From an uncultured Bacteroidia bacterium (GTDB lineage: Bacteria; Bacteroidota; Bacteroidia; Bacteroidales; ML635J-15), in the NCBI GenBank assembly GCA_902800045.1, contig CADCCZ010000002.1:268131-332130 (forward strand): a stretch of 64,000 nucleotides of DNA, read 5' to 3'. A program made the translations under genes and the position numbers. Positions within the stretch are counted from its first letter, which is position 1, and every line of letters starts with the position of its first letter. Shown piece after piece: positions 15,907 through 24,309 of this stretch. The notes below the pieces were generated by a model that was given only the letters and a program-made list of their open reading frames with translations, was not told where the DNA came from and ran no database searches.

Positions 15907-17217
15907 TTATATTACAATGCTTACGGCAAGACATACAGCCAAAAGGATTGTGTAGTACATGAATATTTTTGTATCGAGATATTGGCTTGGCCTTATGCCG
16001 TAGAGCGACTTGACTACCGATACAAGCACAACCTTTTCGACAATGTTGCCGACAAGAAAAGCTATGGCAATGCCTACAATTCCAATGAAATTCATAAGCA
16101 CAAGTCCCAGCACAATGTTGACCAATATATTTATCGATGCTGCCGCAAGTATAGGACGGCTTTGCCTCTTGCCTACAAGTATGCTTTCGGGCACTATGAA
16201 CCTGAAAATGGCAGCGAAGCAATAGATGTTAAAAATAAATGCACTTTCGTAGAAATCTTCGTTGAAAACCAGCGGATACAAGAACTTGCTTGTAATTATG
16301 GCAACCATTGCAACAGGTATGCAAATGTGCATAATATGCTTGCTTTCGCGTTTGAGGTTCTCGATTACCTCGCCCATGTCCCTGTTGTTAGCTATACGTG
16401 CCGAAAAGGCCTCCGACAATGCTACTGCAGGCAGAAGTATCAGCGGAAATTCTTTTGCTCCATAGCGGAACTGGGCGTAAGTGCCTTCATCGAACTTATA
16501 GGCAACGAGAAAACTATCAGCATATTGTATTCCTTTTACAATCAGCACACTAAGCACAAACGGCGCAGATAATCTCAAAAATATTCCAATGTACTTCCCC
16601 GATATTTTTAATCGCGAGAATCTTAAAACCGCTATTACAAGCCAGGCAAATTTTATTGCCGTCACCAGCAGAAGTCCGTACAGACCATAGCCAAGGTCGT
16701 CGGTATAAATTACAGGAATTGTAACCGCCAGAATCTGCAACGTGAACACTATGGCTCCATAAACGGCTATCCTGCAAGGCCTATTTTCGATAAGGTATAT
16801 GTATTCTACCAAATTGGCGGGACACGACAGTACTATATATGCCAAAAGTATTTTTAAATATGGTATACGTCCCCCGCTGAAACCGACAAAACAAGCAATC
16901 TGCGACTGGAGCAGAAAAACGCCAAGCGCAGTAATCACCGCTAAAACCATGAAGATAAGGAAGATATTAAAATATGCTTCCGATTTCCGGTTACTATTTT
17001 CTTGCTTGAGCGACAGCATTGTCTGTAGCATTCCTCCTGTCCAGAAGAAGCACGATGCCCCCGAAATAAGCAGAAAAGTCTCGTAGGTTCCAATCTGGCT
17101 AATACCTATGCTGGTCTTCGACAGTACGATGCCGATAAGCAGCAGCGCAACAAAGCGGAACAACTGCAGAAACTGCAGTGCCCTTACGCTGGTTAGGTAT
17201 TTGGCTATTACCGACAC
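15907..17217 (-). CDS. oligosaccharide flippase family membrane protein (MOP superfamily)
   Basis: A 436-residue polytopic protein with about 12-14 hydrophobic helices, fitting Wzx-type flippases that move lipid-linked glycans across the inner membrane. Family-typical traits include the N-terminal helix pair (about 12-34, 42-62), charged positions between helices, and the helix-rich C-terminus (LAAASINILVNIVLGLVLMN). It follows riboflavin synthase by 3 nt and is probably cotranscribed with it, which looks fortuitous. No glycosyltransferase genes adjoin it, so which glycan it handles is unknown. Confidence 0.78.
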   Translation of the reverse strand: MSVIAKYLTSVRALQFLQLFRFVALLLIGIVLSKTSIGISQIGTYETFLLISGASCFFWTGGMLQTMLSLKQENSNRKSEAYFNIFLIFMVLAVITALGVFLLQSQIACFVGFSGGRIPYLKILLAYIVLSCPANLVEYIYLIENRPCRIAVYGAIVFTLQILAVTIPVIYTDDLGYGLYGLLLVTAIKFAWLVIAVLRFSRLKISGKYIGIFLRLSAPFVLSVLIVKGIQYADSFLVAYKFDEGTYAQFRYGAKEFPLILLPAVALSEAFSARIANNRDMGEVIENLKRESKHIMHICIPVAMVAIITSKFLYPLVFNEDFYESAFIFNIYCFAAIFRFIVPESILVGKRQSRPILAAASINILVNIVLGLVLMNFIGIVGIAIAFLVGNIVEKVVLVSVVKSLYGIRPSQYLDTKIFMYYTILLAVCLAVSIVI

Positions 17218-17220
17218 TTT

Positions 17221-17832
17221 CTATTTGCCAAGATTTTCGAGGTAGCCTGCCATAATCTTCTGTATGTACTTTCCGATTATGTCGAACTCGAGATTTACAA
17301 TTGTTCCGACCTTGAAGCAGTGGAAATTTGTAACCTGATATGTGTACGGTATTATCGATACAGAGAAAGTATTTGCCTTCGAGTTTACAACCGTGAGGCT
17401 CACACCATTGACCGACACCGAACCTTTTTCGACAGTTATATTGCCTTTCGACTTGTCGTACTCGAAGGTGTAGTACCAGCTGCCACCGTTTTCGGTAACA
17501 TCGATGCACTTGGCTGTCTGGTCAACGTGACCCTGTACCATGTGGCCGTCGAGGAGTTTGTCCATGGTCATGCTACGCTCGATGTTTACCTCATCGCCGA
17601 TATTGAGCAGTCCGAGGTTCGACTTGTCGAGGGTTTCCTTCATTGCCGTAACCTTGTAGGTCTTGGTCGGCTTGTCGATTTCAACTACGGTAAGGCATAC
17701 GCCGTTGTGTGCAACGCTCTGGTCGATGCGAAGCTGGTCGCCAAACGAGCAGGTAAAATAAAAATGAATATTACTCTGTTCCTTCTCGATTCTGACCAAT
17801 TTTGCGGTTTCTTCTACTATTCCTGAAAACAT
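17221..17832 (-). CDS. ribE: riboflavin synthase, alpha subunit
   Basis: A 203-residue enzyme that converts two 6,7-dimethyl-8-ribityllumazines to riboflavin. It begins with the diagnostic MFSGIVEE and shows the two tandem lumazine-binding barrels: residues 1-97 (NGVCLTVVEID) and 98-195 (MVQGHVDQTAKC, VNGVSLTVVNSKANTF). Length is standard. It has its own -7 box 20 nt upstream and is not in a rib operon here; the flippase gene follows 3 nt after the stop. Confidence 0.95.
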   Translation of the reverse strand: MFSGIVEETAKLVRIEKEQSNIHFYFTCSFGDQLRIDQSVAHNGVCLTVVEIDKPTKTYKVTAMKETLDKSNLGLLNIGDEVNIERSMTMDKLLDGHMVQGHVDQTAKCIDVTENGGSWYYTFEYDKSKGNITVEKGSVSVNGVSLTVVNSKANTFSVSIIPYTYQVTNFHCFKVGTIVNLEFDIIGKYIQKIMAGYLENLGK

Positions 17833-17852
17833 AATTCGAATTATTTTTTTTG

Positions 17853-17860
17853 CAAAAGTA
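17853..17860 (-). promoter_or_regulatory. -7 promoter box of ribE
   Basis: TACTTTTG on the minus strand, full match to TAnnTTTG, 20 nt before the ATG. No FMN riboswitch was recognised in this short leader. Confidence 0.6.
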
Positions 17861-17875
17861 CAATATTATTTACGA

Positions 17876-17965
17876 TTTGATAATTCAAGGGTTCGATGAT
17901 TTGATAATTCGATTGTTAATTATCAATTGTTAATTGTCAATTATCCATTGTCCATTGTCATTTGA
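17876..17965. repeat. TTGATAATTC/TTGTCAATT repeat (family B, copy 3)
   Basis: Words TTTGATAATTCAA, GTTAATTATCAATTG and TTATCCATTGTCCATTGTC. The repeat enters the coding frame of rsmE and supplies its last six codons (MTMDNG) and stop. Confidence 0.7.
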
Positions 17966-18660
17966 TTTACAATCGACACAATGTCGCAAGCCACCAATGC
18001 AGCCGTTTCGGTACGCAGACGGCTATTGCCCAAAGTCACAGGCGTATATTTTTGCAATGCCGCCTCGATTTCGTCGTGCGAAAAATCGCCTTCGGGACCA
18101 ATAAGCACAGTCACCGATGTTTTCGGCTTCACGACATCGGCAAGATAGATACGCTTGCCATCGTCCTCGCAATGAGCGACAAATTTCTGCTCCGAGCAGT
18201 CGTTTTTGACAAAATCGGAAAACTTCACAGCCTCGTTAACTATCGGATGATAAGCCTTGTACGACTGCTTCATGGCCGCCTCCACTATGCGGTTCATACG
18301 GTCGGTCTTCACAACCTTGCGTTCCGAATTGTGACAGATTATTGGCGTAATCTCCGAAATTCCTATCTCGGTAGCCTTCTCGAGAAACCATTCCATGCGG
18401 TCCATGTTTTTGGTCGGCGCAATGGCGATGTGCAAGCGATACGGCAGCTTGTTGTATTCAGCTATTGTTTCCACTACCTGTACCGTAGTGCGTTTATGGT
18501 CAATGGTTTCAATCTGCGAACGGTGCAAATTTCCTTGTCCGTCGGCAATGAAGATTTCGTCGCCTGGCTTTAGCCTGAGCACACGCGCACAATGGTTCGA
18601 TTCCTCCTCACTGAGAGTGTGAAACTGACCCGAAATTGTATTGTCGTAAAAGAATCTCAT
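17941..18660 (-). CDS. rsmE: 16S rRNA (uracil-1498-N3)-methyltransferase
   Basis: A 239-residue SPOUT-fold methyltransferase that modifies U1498 of 16S rRNA. An N-terminal PUA-like domain (residues 1-65, with EEESNHCARVLRLKPGDEI) precedes the SPOUT domain with the signature VLIGPEGDFSHDEIEAA (about 186-202) and LGNSRLRTETAALVACDIV (about 211-229). The ATG overlaps the stop of the upstream lolD-like gene by one base (TGATG), so the two are translationally coupled. The last six residues come from a family B repeat that has run into the gene end. Confidence 0.95.
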   Translation of the reverse strand: MRFFYDNTISGQFHTLSEEESNHCARVLRLKPGDEIFIADGQGNLHRSQIETIDHKRTTVQVVETIAEYNKLPYRLHIAIAPTKNMDRMEWFLEKATEIGISEITPIICHNSERKVVKTDRMNRIVEAAMKQSYKAYHPIVNEAVKFSDFVKNDCSEQKFVAHCEDDGKRIYLADVVKPKTSVTVLIGPEGDFSHDEIEAALQKYTPVTLGNSRLRTETAALVACDIVSIVNQMTMDNG

Positions 18661-19310
18661 CAGCGTATCTCCCCGTCCGAAATGGTAAACATGCGGTCGG
18701 TAAGACGTGCATGCTCCTCGTTGTGCGTTACTATGACAAATGTCTGCTTGAAATTCTCGCGCAGGTCGAAAATAATCTTGTACAAGTCGCGGGCATTCTG
18801 CGAGTCGAGGTTACCCGAAGGCTCGTCGGCAAGCACCACCGATGGATTGTTTATCAATGCCCGGGCAATGGCCACACGTTGTTTTTCGCCACCCGACAAT
18901 TCCGAAGGTTTGTGTTCGCTACGTTCGCGCACGTTGAGAGCCTCTAGCAGTTCGAGTGCACGTGCACGGGTTTCCTTCTTGCTTTTTCCGCCAATAAAGG
19001 CCGGTATGCAGACATTCTCGAGGGCTGTAAATTCGGGAAGTAGCTGGTGGAACTGGAACACAAATCCAATGTGCGAATTGCGGAACGCCGAAAGTTTCTT
19101 TTCGCCGAGCGCAAAGGTATCGATGCCGTCGATTAGCACCTTCCCCGAATCCGGCTTCAGCAAGGTGCCGACAATCTGCAGCAAGGTCGTCTTCCCTGCC
19201 CCGCTTGCGCCAAGTATCGACACAATCTCCGACTTTCCGATGTGCAGGTCAATGCCCTTCAACACACGTAGCGAGCCGTACGATTTGGTTATGTTTTGTA
19301 CTTCAATCAT
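18660..19310 (-). CDS. ABC transporter ATP-binding protein, LolD-like
   Basis: A 216-residue ATPase of the LolD/MacB/FtsE branch. Walker [10 protein letters not shown] (about 36-44), Q-loop [18 protein letters not shown], signature [15 protein letters not shown] and Walker [13 protein letters not shown] are all intact. LolD powers release of lipoproteins from the inner membrane for transport to the outer membrane. The membrane partner is not adjacent, so a MacB-type role is not excluded. I use the ATG at 19310 because a -7 box at 19337-19344 lies within the longer frame. Confidence 0.85.
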   Translation of the reverse strand: MIEVQNITKSYGSLRVLKGIDLHIGKSEIVSILGASGAGKTTLLQIVGTLLKPDSGKVLIDGIDTFALGEKKLSAFRNSHIGFVFQFHQLLPEFTALENVCIPAFIGGKSKKETRARALELLEALNVRERSEHKPSELSGGEKQRVAIARALINNPSVVLADEPSGNLDSQNARDLYKIIFDLRENFKQTFVIVTHNEEHARLTDRMFTISDGEIR

Positions 19311-19336
19311 CAGTGCAAAATTTTGCCGTAAAAATA

Positions 19337-19344
19337 CAAAAATA
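19337..19344 (-). promoter_or_regulatory. -7 promoter box of the lolD-like/rsmE unit
   Basis: TATTTTTG on the minus strand, 26 nt before the chosen ATG at 19310. Confidence 0.55.
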
Positions 19345-19489
19345 TAGTTTCGGGGCAATATCAAAATATGGGCAACATGATAGGCATTGCAGATTCTGAT
19401 TTTTATAATATCCATTTAAATGATAATCAACATAATAGTCCTTAACTTATAAATATATGTTAAAAAAAAATTATTGCTCATTTTTTACA

Positions 19490-19497
19490 TAATTTTG
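19490..19497 (+). promoter_or_regulatory. -7 promoter box of the TonB-dependent receptor gene
   Basis: TAATTTTG, full match to TAnnTTTG, 33 nt before the ATG at 19531. Confidence 0.55.
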
Positions 19498-19530
19498 CAA
19501 TACTTTTCTGTTATCGCACAAAATTAGATA

Positions 19531-21951
19531 ATGAGGATAAAAAAACATTTTAATACAATAATTCTTCTATTACTCTCTTGCTCGCTTTTTTCGCAGAAGA
19601 TAAGCATAAGTGGCTATGTTACCGACGCCAAGACTGGCGACAGGCTTATTGATGCCGTTGTGTTCGATACTATTTCGAAAGTCGGAACATACGCCAACGA
19701 GCATGGTTTCTACAGCTTGAGTGTAAGCAGCGATTCGGCAGTATTGGAGGTTTCGTATATCGGATATTCTACCATATACAGAATAGTGGGCAAAGGTGAT
19801 AACAGCAATGTGAACTTTTCCCTCGAACCTTCGATAATGCTTGGCGAAGTGGTGATAAGCGACAAGGCCATTTCTCTTCACAAAGATATGGGAGCTATGT
19901 CGCTGACACCTGCCGAGGTAAAATCGCTGCCAAGCCTGGCTGGCGAGCAGGATGTAATACGTACCATGCAGCTTTTGCCGGGAATTGGCGCTGGCGGCGA
20001 CGGCAACAGTAACATATTTGTCCGCGGTGGCGACGACAGCCAGAACCTGATTTTGCTCGATGGCGTACAACTTTATGGCATCAATCATTTATATGGTTTT
20101 CTGTCCATTTTCAATGGCAATGCACTATCCCGACTTAAAGTGTATAGCGGTGGTTTTCCTGCAAGGTACGGCGGACGACTTTCGTCGGTGGTCGATGTCC
20201 GCACAAGGGACGGCAACCGCAACGGGTTACATGGAAATGTGTCGGTAGGATTAGTGGCATCGAATGTCCTTGTAGAAGGTCCAATCCTGAAGGGACGCAC
20301 TTCGTTTATGGTATCGGCACGAAGGACATTGATCGATTTGACTGGCTTTCCAATTTATAATGCTATCGTCCGTAAATTAACCGAGCCGTTACCGGACAAA
20401 AAACTTGCGCAATCATATTATTTTTACGATACGAACTTAAAGCTAAGCCATACTTTTAAAAATGATGACAAACTTGCTTTGTCGTTTTATATGGGCGACG
20501 ACCGCTACTATCAGGAGCAGATTATGCAAAATGGATATGGACACAAAACAGTACACAAATGGGGGAACATTGCAGCCAATGCCATGTGGACACATTCGTA
20601 TGGCAAGAAATTGTTCTCCGAGTTGTCGCTTTCGTATGGACGATATAGGGGCAAGATGTTTGAAAGCAATTTAATGTATTATATAAGCAACATATTATAT
20701 GGTGGTATTAGTATCGTAACCGATTCTATAGTAGAAGGCAATGATTCGGAGTTTACAAACCGTTTGCAGGACATTATGCTTCGCATGGACTGGGACTGGA
20801 AAATTGATGCGCATAACGATTTAAGGTTTGGTTTTAATTGCCAGAGCATATTCTTTAATCCTGGAAATACTTTTATACATAATTATGTAAATTTGGCAAA
20901 TAATGGTGTTATAATTGGAGGAACCTATATTCAACCAGAAAAACATGAAGTAATATTTAGCATGCCTGGTACCATATCAGGAGATGGCTACATATATGCA
21001 GAGGACGAAATGAAATATGGCAGATTCGAAGCAAATATCGGCTTAAACTTGTCAGGCTATTTGGTCGGGGGGAAATTATATCCTAAGGTTCAACCGCGAT
21101 TGCAGATGAAAGTAAATGCAGCCAAAGGAGTTTCTTTCCTGGCTTCTTATACCGAGATGACTCAGAATGTGCATCTTCTGTCGCATAATTCATTGGGGTT
21201 GTCGCTCGATGCATGGTTGCCGTCAACCTCAAATATAAAGCCTATGTATGCACGGCAGGTGGCAGCCGGAATCGACTGGCAGTTTGCACGGCAGTTCGGC
21301 ATCAGCCTCGATGGCTACTACAAGACCATGTCGAATCTGATAGAATACAAAGAGGGTATAAACGGTCTGGAAAAGCAGACCGACTGGGAAAGTCTTGTGT
21401 CAATAGGCAAAGGCAATGCTTATGGATTGGAGTTTCTCTTTAAGAAAAAATCGGGCGTTGTATCGGGTTGGATTTCATACACATATTCGCGGAGCATTCG
21501 TCAGTTTGAAAGCCTCAACCATGGTCAGCCATTTCCATATAGGTATGACCGTCCGCACAACCTATCGGTTGTCGCAATATGGAACGTGTGCGACTGGGTA
21601 AATATTTCTGCTACATGGGTTTATTATACAGGTGCAGCCTATACCATGCCAGCCACTTATTATCCACTTATGTGTCCAGATGGCAGCGATACAGGAGGAA
21701 TTGTAAAGGAATATCCGCCACGCAACAGTTATCGTATGCCCGACTACCATAGGCTTGATGTAAGCGCAAGTTTCACCAAGAAGAAAAAGCATGGCACAAA
21801 CATTTGGAGTGTAGGCGTTTATAACCTCTACAACAGGAAAAATCCTTATTATATGTATCCAGACAAAGACGACTATACTGGCAAAACCTACATGAAATAT
21901 GTATGTATTTTCCCTATTATGCCATTTGTTAATTATGAATTTAAATTTTAG
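19531..21951 (+). CDS. TonB-dependent receptor with carboxypeptidase-like regulatory domain
   Basis: An 806-residue outer-membrane transporter. After a signal peptide (1-21, ending LFSQ) comes a CarboxypepD_reg-like domain (ISISGYVTDAKTGDRLIDAV), then the plug (about 115-225: LPGIGAGGDGNSNIFVRGGD, LLDGVQLYGINHLYGF, KVYSGGFPARYGGRLSSVVD), then the 22-strand barrel ending in Phe (NYEFKF). The next gene, 3 nt downstream, encodes a DUF4249 lipoprotein. This pairing is a known Bacteroidota arrangement distinct from SusC/SusD; substrate is unknown. The N-terminal extension lets it be energised by TonB. Confidence 0.92.
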   Translation: MRIKKHFNTIILLLLSCSLFSQKISISGYVTDAKTGDRLIDAVVFDTISKVGTYANEHGFYSLSVSSDSAVLEVSYIGYSTIYRIVGKGDNSNVNFSLEPSIMLGEVVISDKAISLHKDMGAMSLTPAEVKSLPSLAGEQDVIRTMQLLPGIGAGGDGNSNIFVRGGDDSQNLILLDGVQLYGINHLYGFLSIFNGNALSRLKVYSGGFPARYGGRLSSVVDVRTRDGNRNGLHGNVSVGLVASNVLVEGPILKGRTSFMVSARRTLIDLTGFPIYNAIVRKLTEPLPDKKLAQSYYFYDTNLKLSHTFKNDDKLALSFYMGDDRYYQEQIMQNGYGHKTVHKWGNIAANAMWTHSYGKKLFSELSLSYGRYRGKMFESNLMYYISNILYGGISIVTDSIVEGNDSEFTNRLQDIMLRMDWDWKIDAHNDLRFGFNCQSIFFNPGNTFIHNYVNLANNGVIIGGTYIQPEKHEVIFSMPGTISGDGYIYAEDEMKYGRFEANIGLNLSGYLVGGKLYPKVQPRLQMKVNAAKGVSFLASYTEMTQNVHLLSHNSLGLSLDAWLPSTSNIKPMYARQVAAGIDWQFARQFGISLDGYYKTMSNLIEYKEGINGLEKQTDWESLVSIGKGNAYGLEFLFKKKSGVVSGWISYTYSRSIRQFESLNHGQPFPYRYDRPHNLSVVAIWNVCDWVNISATWVYYTGAAYTMPATYYPLMCPDGSDTGGIVKEYPPRNSYRMPDYHRLDVSASFTKKKKHGTNIWSVGVYNLYNRKNPYYMYPDKDDYTGKTYMKYVCIFPIMPFVNYEFKF

Positions 21952-21954
21952 GAA

Positions 21955-22938
21955 ATGAAGAGGTGCGTCATATATTTGTTTGTTCTAATGATGGTTTTTT
22001 CGTCGTGCGAGAAGACGGTTGATTACAATATTGACGATGGAATGGTAAAGCCTGTAGTATATGCTTTCCTTGCAGACGATAAGGCTACGGTACGTCTTTT
22101 CTGGAGTTCTTCGTATGTATCAGACAACGACGAACCCGAAATAAACGATGCAAAGATTGCACTTTATGAGGACAAAAACATATTAGGCACATTGTCGCTT
22201 GTTTCGGATGGTGTATATGAGTTGACAGGGATATGTCCAAAGGCGAATACGGAATACTCGATAGCTATAGATGTTCCGGGGTATGATTCGACTATCGTGG
22301 CGAAAACGACAATGCCATCGCAGGTGTCTGCAAGTTTCTCATTTATTAAAGAACCAGTTTATGAATATGATACGGTTTATTATAAAGATAAACTGAATCT
22401 AGTTTTTGATGATCCAGTAGGCTTGGTCAACTATTATTGGTACAACGTAGATATGATTAAGTATTGGGATGAAGAAGAATATTTCGAAAAAGCAGAAATT
22501 ACGTTGCCAAAGAATTGGGGTGATAATAGTTACACATTAATGTTCACTATATTTGAAAAAACAAGCACAGGCGGCTATTGCAACATTATGTTTCACGACA
22601 AATATATTGATGGCACCAGATACGAATATGAGGTAGGTCTTGGCAAATATAAAATTTATAATCCTGATTATGACCCCGACCTCTATGGTTCCTTAAATCC
22701 TGGGGAAAATGACTTGTATCTTGTAGTTGATTCTGCCTACATTGTTCCGCATTTCAGAGCTGTGAATTACGACTACTACAAATTTTATTGCGATGCTTTG
22801 GGACAACCAGCTATTGGGTTAAGTGCATCGGAAGCCAATTATGTGTACAGCAATGTGGAAAATGGCTATGGTATCTTTGGTGCATATTGCGAAGTCTCAG
22901 ATACTATATGTGTACATAGGACGACTGATTCAAAGTAA
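21955..22938 (+). CDS. DUF4249 family lipoprotein
   Basis: A 327-residue lipoprotein with signal MKRCVIYLFVLMMVFSSC (acylated Cys about 18) and then EKTVDYNIDDGMVKPVVYAF, the typical DUF4249 opening. The mature part is beta-rich (Ig-like strands, ANTEYSIAIDVPGYDSTIVAKT). DUF4249 proteins are encoded next to TonB-dependent receptors and probably act as surface partner lipoproteins. It is cotranscribed with the receptor (3-nt gap) and followed by a terminator hairpin. Function is not known experimentally as far as I am aware. Confidence 0.85.
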   Translation: MKRCVIYLFVLMMVFSSCEKTVDYNIDDGMVKPVVYAFLADDKATVRLFWSSSYVSDNDEPEINDAKIALYEDKNILGTLSLVSDGVYELTGICPKANTEYSIAIDVPGYDSTIVAKTTMPSQVSASFSFIKEPVYEYDTVYYKDKLNLVFDDPVGLVNYYWYNVDMIKYWDEEEYFEKAEITLPKNWGDNSYTLMFTIFEKTSTGGYCNIMFHDKYIDGTRYEYEVGLGKYKIYNPDYDPDLYGSLNPGENDLYLVVDSAYIVPHFRAVNYDYYKFYCDALGQPAIGLSASEANYVYSNVENGYGIFGAYCEVSDTICVHRTTDSK

Positions 22939-22959
22939 ATATATTTTCTGAAACCACAC

Positions 22960-23007
22960 AATAAGGAAAGGCAGATGCATTTTGTGTCTGCCGTTCTTAT
23001 TGTTTTT
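22960..23007 (+). terminator. Rho-independent terminator after the receptor operon
   Basis: AATAAGGAAAGGCAGA pairs with TCTGCCGTTCTTATT around an 11-nt loop, followed by GTTTTT. About 20 nt past the DUF4249 stop. Confidence 0.7.
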
Positions 23008-23092
23008 CCTACTACAATATTCCACCTAAAATTCCGTTATTACTAACGATTTTTTTATTAAAAAATTAAGTATTTTAAATAACTAAATTGTA

Positions 23093-23100
23093 TATCTTTG
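23093..23100 (+). promoter_or_regulatory. -7 promoter box of the bamD-rpoZ-coaBC-porD-recN operon
   Basis: TATCTTTG, 4 nt before the bamD ATG at 23105. The operon transcript would be leaderless or nearly so. Confidence 0.65.
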
Positions 23101-23104
23101 CAAG

Positions 23105-23926
23105 ATGTTTAATTGGAAAGGTGCATATTATATTTTTGTAAGCTTAATCGCTTTATTTTCAGTATCTTGTAGCGAATATTCCAAGATAATGAAAAGCCCC
23201 GACAGCGACATGAAATACCGCAAGGTCTTCGAATATTACGAAGCCGAGGACTATTATAAGGCTCTCGGACTCATCGAAGACATCAAAGCCGTGTACAAGG
23301 GAACCGACAAATACGAGACCCTCTGCTTCTACAATGCATACTGCAACTACCAGCAGAAGGAATACTCGCTTGCAGGCTATCTGTTCAAGGAATATGCTCG
23401 CCTCTACTCAAACACCGAACGCACAGAGGAGGCCGAATACATGTCGGCATACTGCCACTACTTGATTTCGCCAAACACCTCGCTCGAACAGACCTACACC
23501 GAGATAGCACTCAAGGACATGCAAGGATTTATCGAAAAATATCCCGAGTCGAAATACCTCGAGCAAGCACAAACATGCATAGAAAAACTTAATTTCAAAC
23601 TCGAAACAAAGGCATACAACAATGCCATGCTATATTTCAAGATTAGCGACTACAAGGCCGCACTGGTTGCCCTGAAGAACGTTCTTTACGACTACCCTAC
23701 TACATCGTACCGCGAAGAAATAATGTTCACCATGGTCAAGGCTTCGCACATACTGGCAACCAAAAGCGTAGAAAGCAAAAAGCTAGAACGACACAAGAAC
23801 ACCGTACAGGCCTACTACGCATTCCTGGACAAGTTCCCGAACTCGAAGAAACTTAAAGAAGCAGAAAGATATTTTACAAATTCACATAATTATATAGAAA
23901 GTAAAAATGGATTACAAAAAGACTAA
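23105..23926 (+). CDS. bamD: outer-membrane protein assembly factor BamD
   Basis: A 273-residue TPR lipoprotein of the BAM complex that inserts barrels into the outer membrane. The signal peptide ends LFSVSC (acylated Cys23). TPR-like helix pairs follow, including DYYKALGLIEDIKAVY, KEYSLAGYLFKEYARLYSNT and DYKAALVALKNVLYDYPTTSY. Length matches BamD. It opens a five-gene operon (bamD-rpoZ-coaBC-porD-recN), an order I know to be conserved in Bacteroidota; its 3' end overlaps rpoZ by 20 nt. Confidence 0.92.
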   Translation: MFNWKGAYYIFVSLIALFSVSCSEYSKIMKSPDSDMKYRKVFEYYEAEDYYKALGLIEDIKAVYKGTDKYETLCFYNAYCNYQQKEYSLAGYLFKEYARLYSNTERTEEAEYMSAYCHYLISPNTSLEQTYTEIALKDMQGFIEKYPESKYLEQAQTCIEKLNFKLETKAYNNAMLYFKISDYKAALVALKNVLYDYPTTSYREEIMFTMVKASHILATKSVESKKLERHKNTVQAYYAFLDKFPNSKKLKEAERYFTNSHNYIESKNGLQKD

Positions 23927-24305
23927 AGCACCAACAACTTGCATTACACGCGACGTGGTTGAAATGGCCGACAAGACCGGAAACGTTTACGAATCAGTAG
24001 TCATCTGCTCGAAGATGGCCGACCAGGTTAATGCCGACATCAGAAAGGAACTCTACAAGAAACTTGAAGAATTCGCAACCTTGAACGACAATCTGGAAGA
24101 AATTCACGAGAACCGCGAACAAATTGAGGTGTCGAAGTATTACGAAAAGTTGCCGAAGCCGACAAACATCGCCATCGAGGAATTCATGAACGACAACGTT
24201 TACTACACCAACCAGGACATCAACATCAAGAAGGTTGAGGCCGAAGAAGAACCAGCAGCTCCAGTTGCTGCCGTAGAAGAACCGCAGGAAGAAACCCAGG
24301 AATAA
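23907..24305 (+). CDS. rpoZ: RNA polymerase omega subunit, Bacteroidota type
   Basis: A 132-residue RpoZ/Rpb6-like subunit that helps assemble RNA polymerase. MDYKKTKAPTTCITRDVVEM, then GNVYESVVICSKMADQVNADI, matches the diverged Bacteroidota omega. The C-terminal 20 or so residues are an acidic, Ala/Pro/Glu-rich tail (EEEPAAPVAAVEEPQEETQE), probably disordered and longer than usual. It overlaps bamD by 20 nt and coaBC starts 4 nt after its stop, implying translational coupling. Confidence 0.85.
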   Translation: MDYKKTKAPTTCITRDVVEMADKTGNVYESVVICSKMADQVNADIRKELYKKLEEFATLNDNLEEIHENREQIEVSKYYEKLPKPTNIAIEEFMNDNVYYTNQDINIKKVEAEEEPAAPVAAVEEPQEETQE

Positions 24306-24309
24306 ACCG

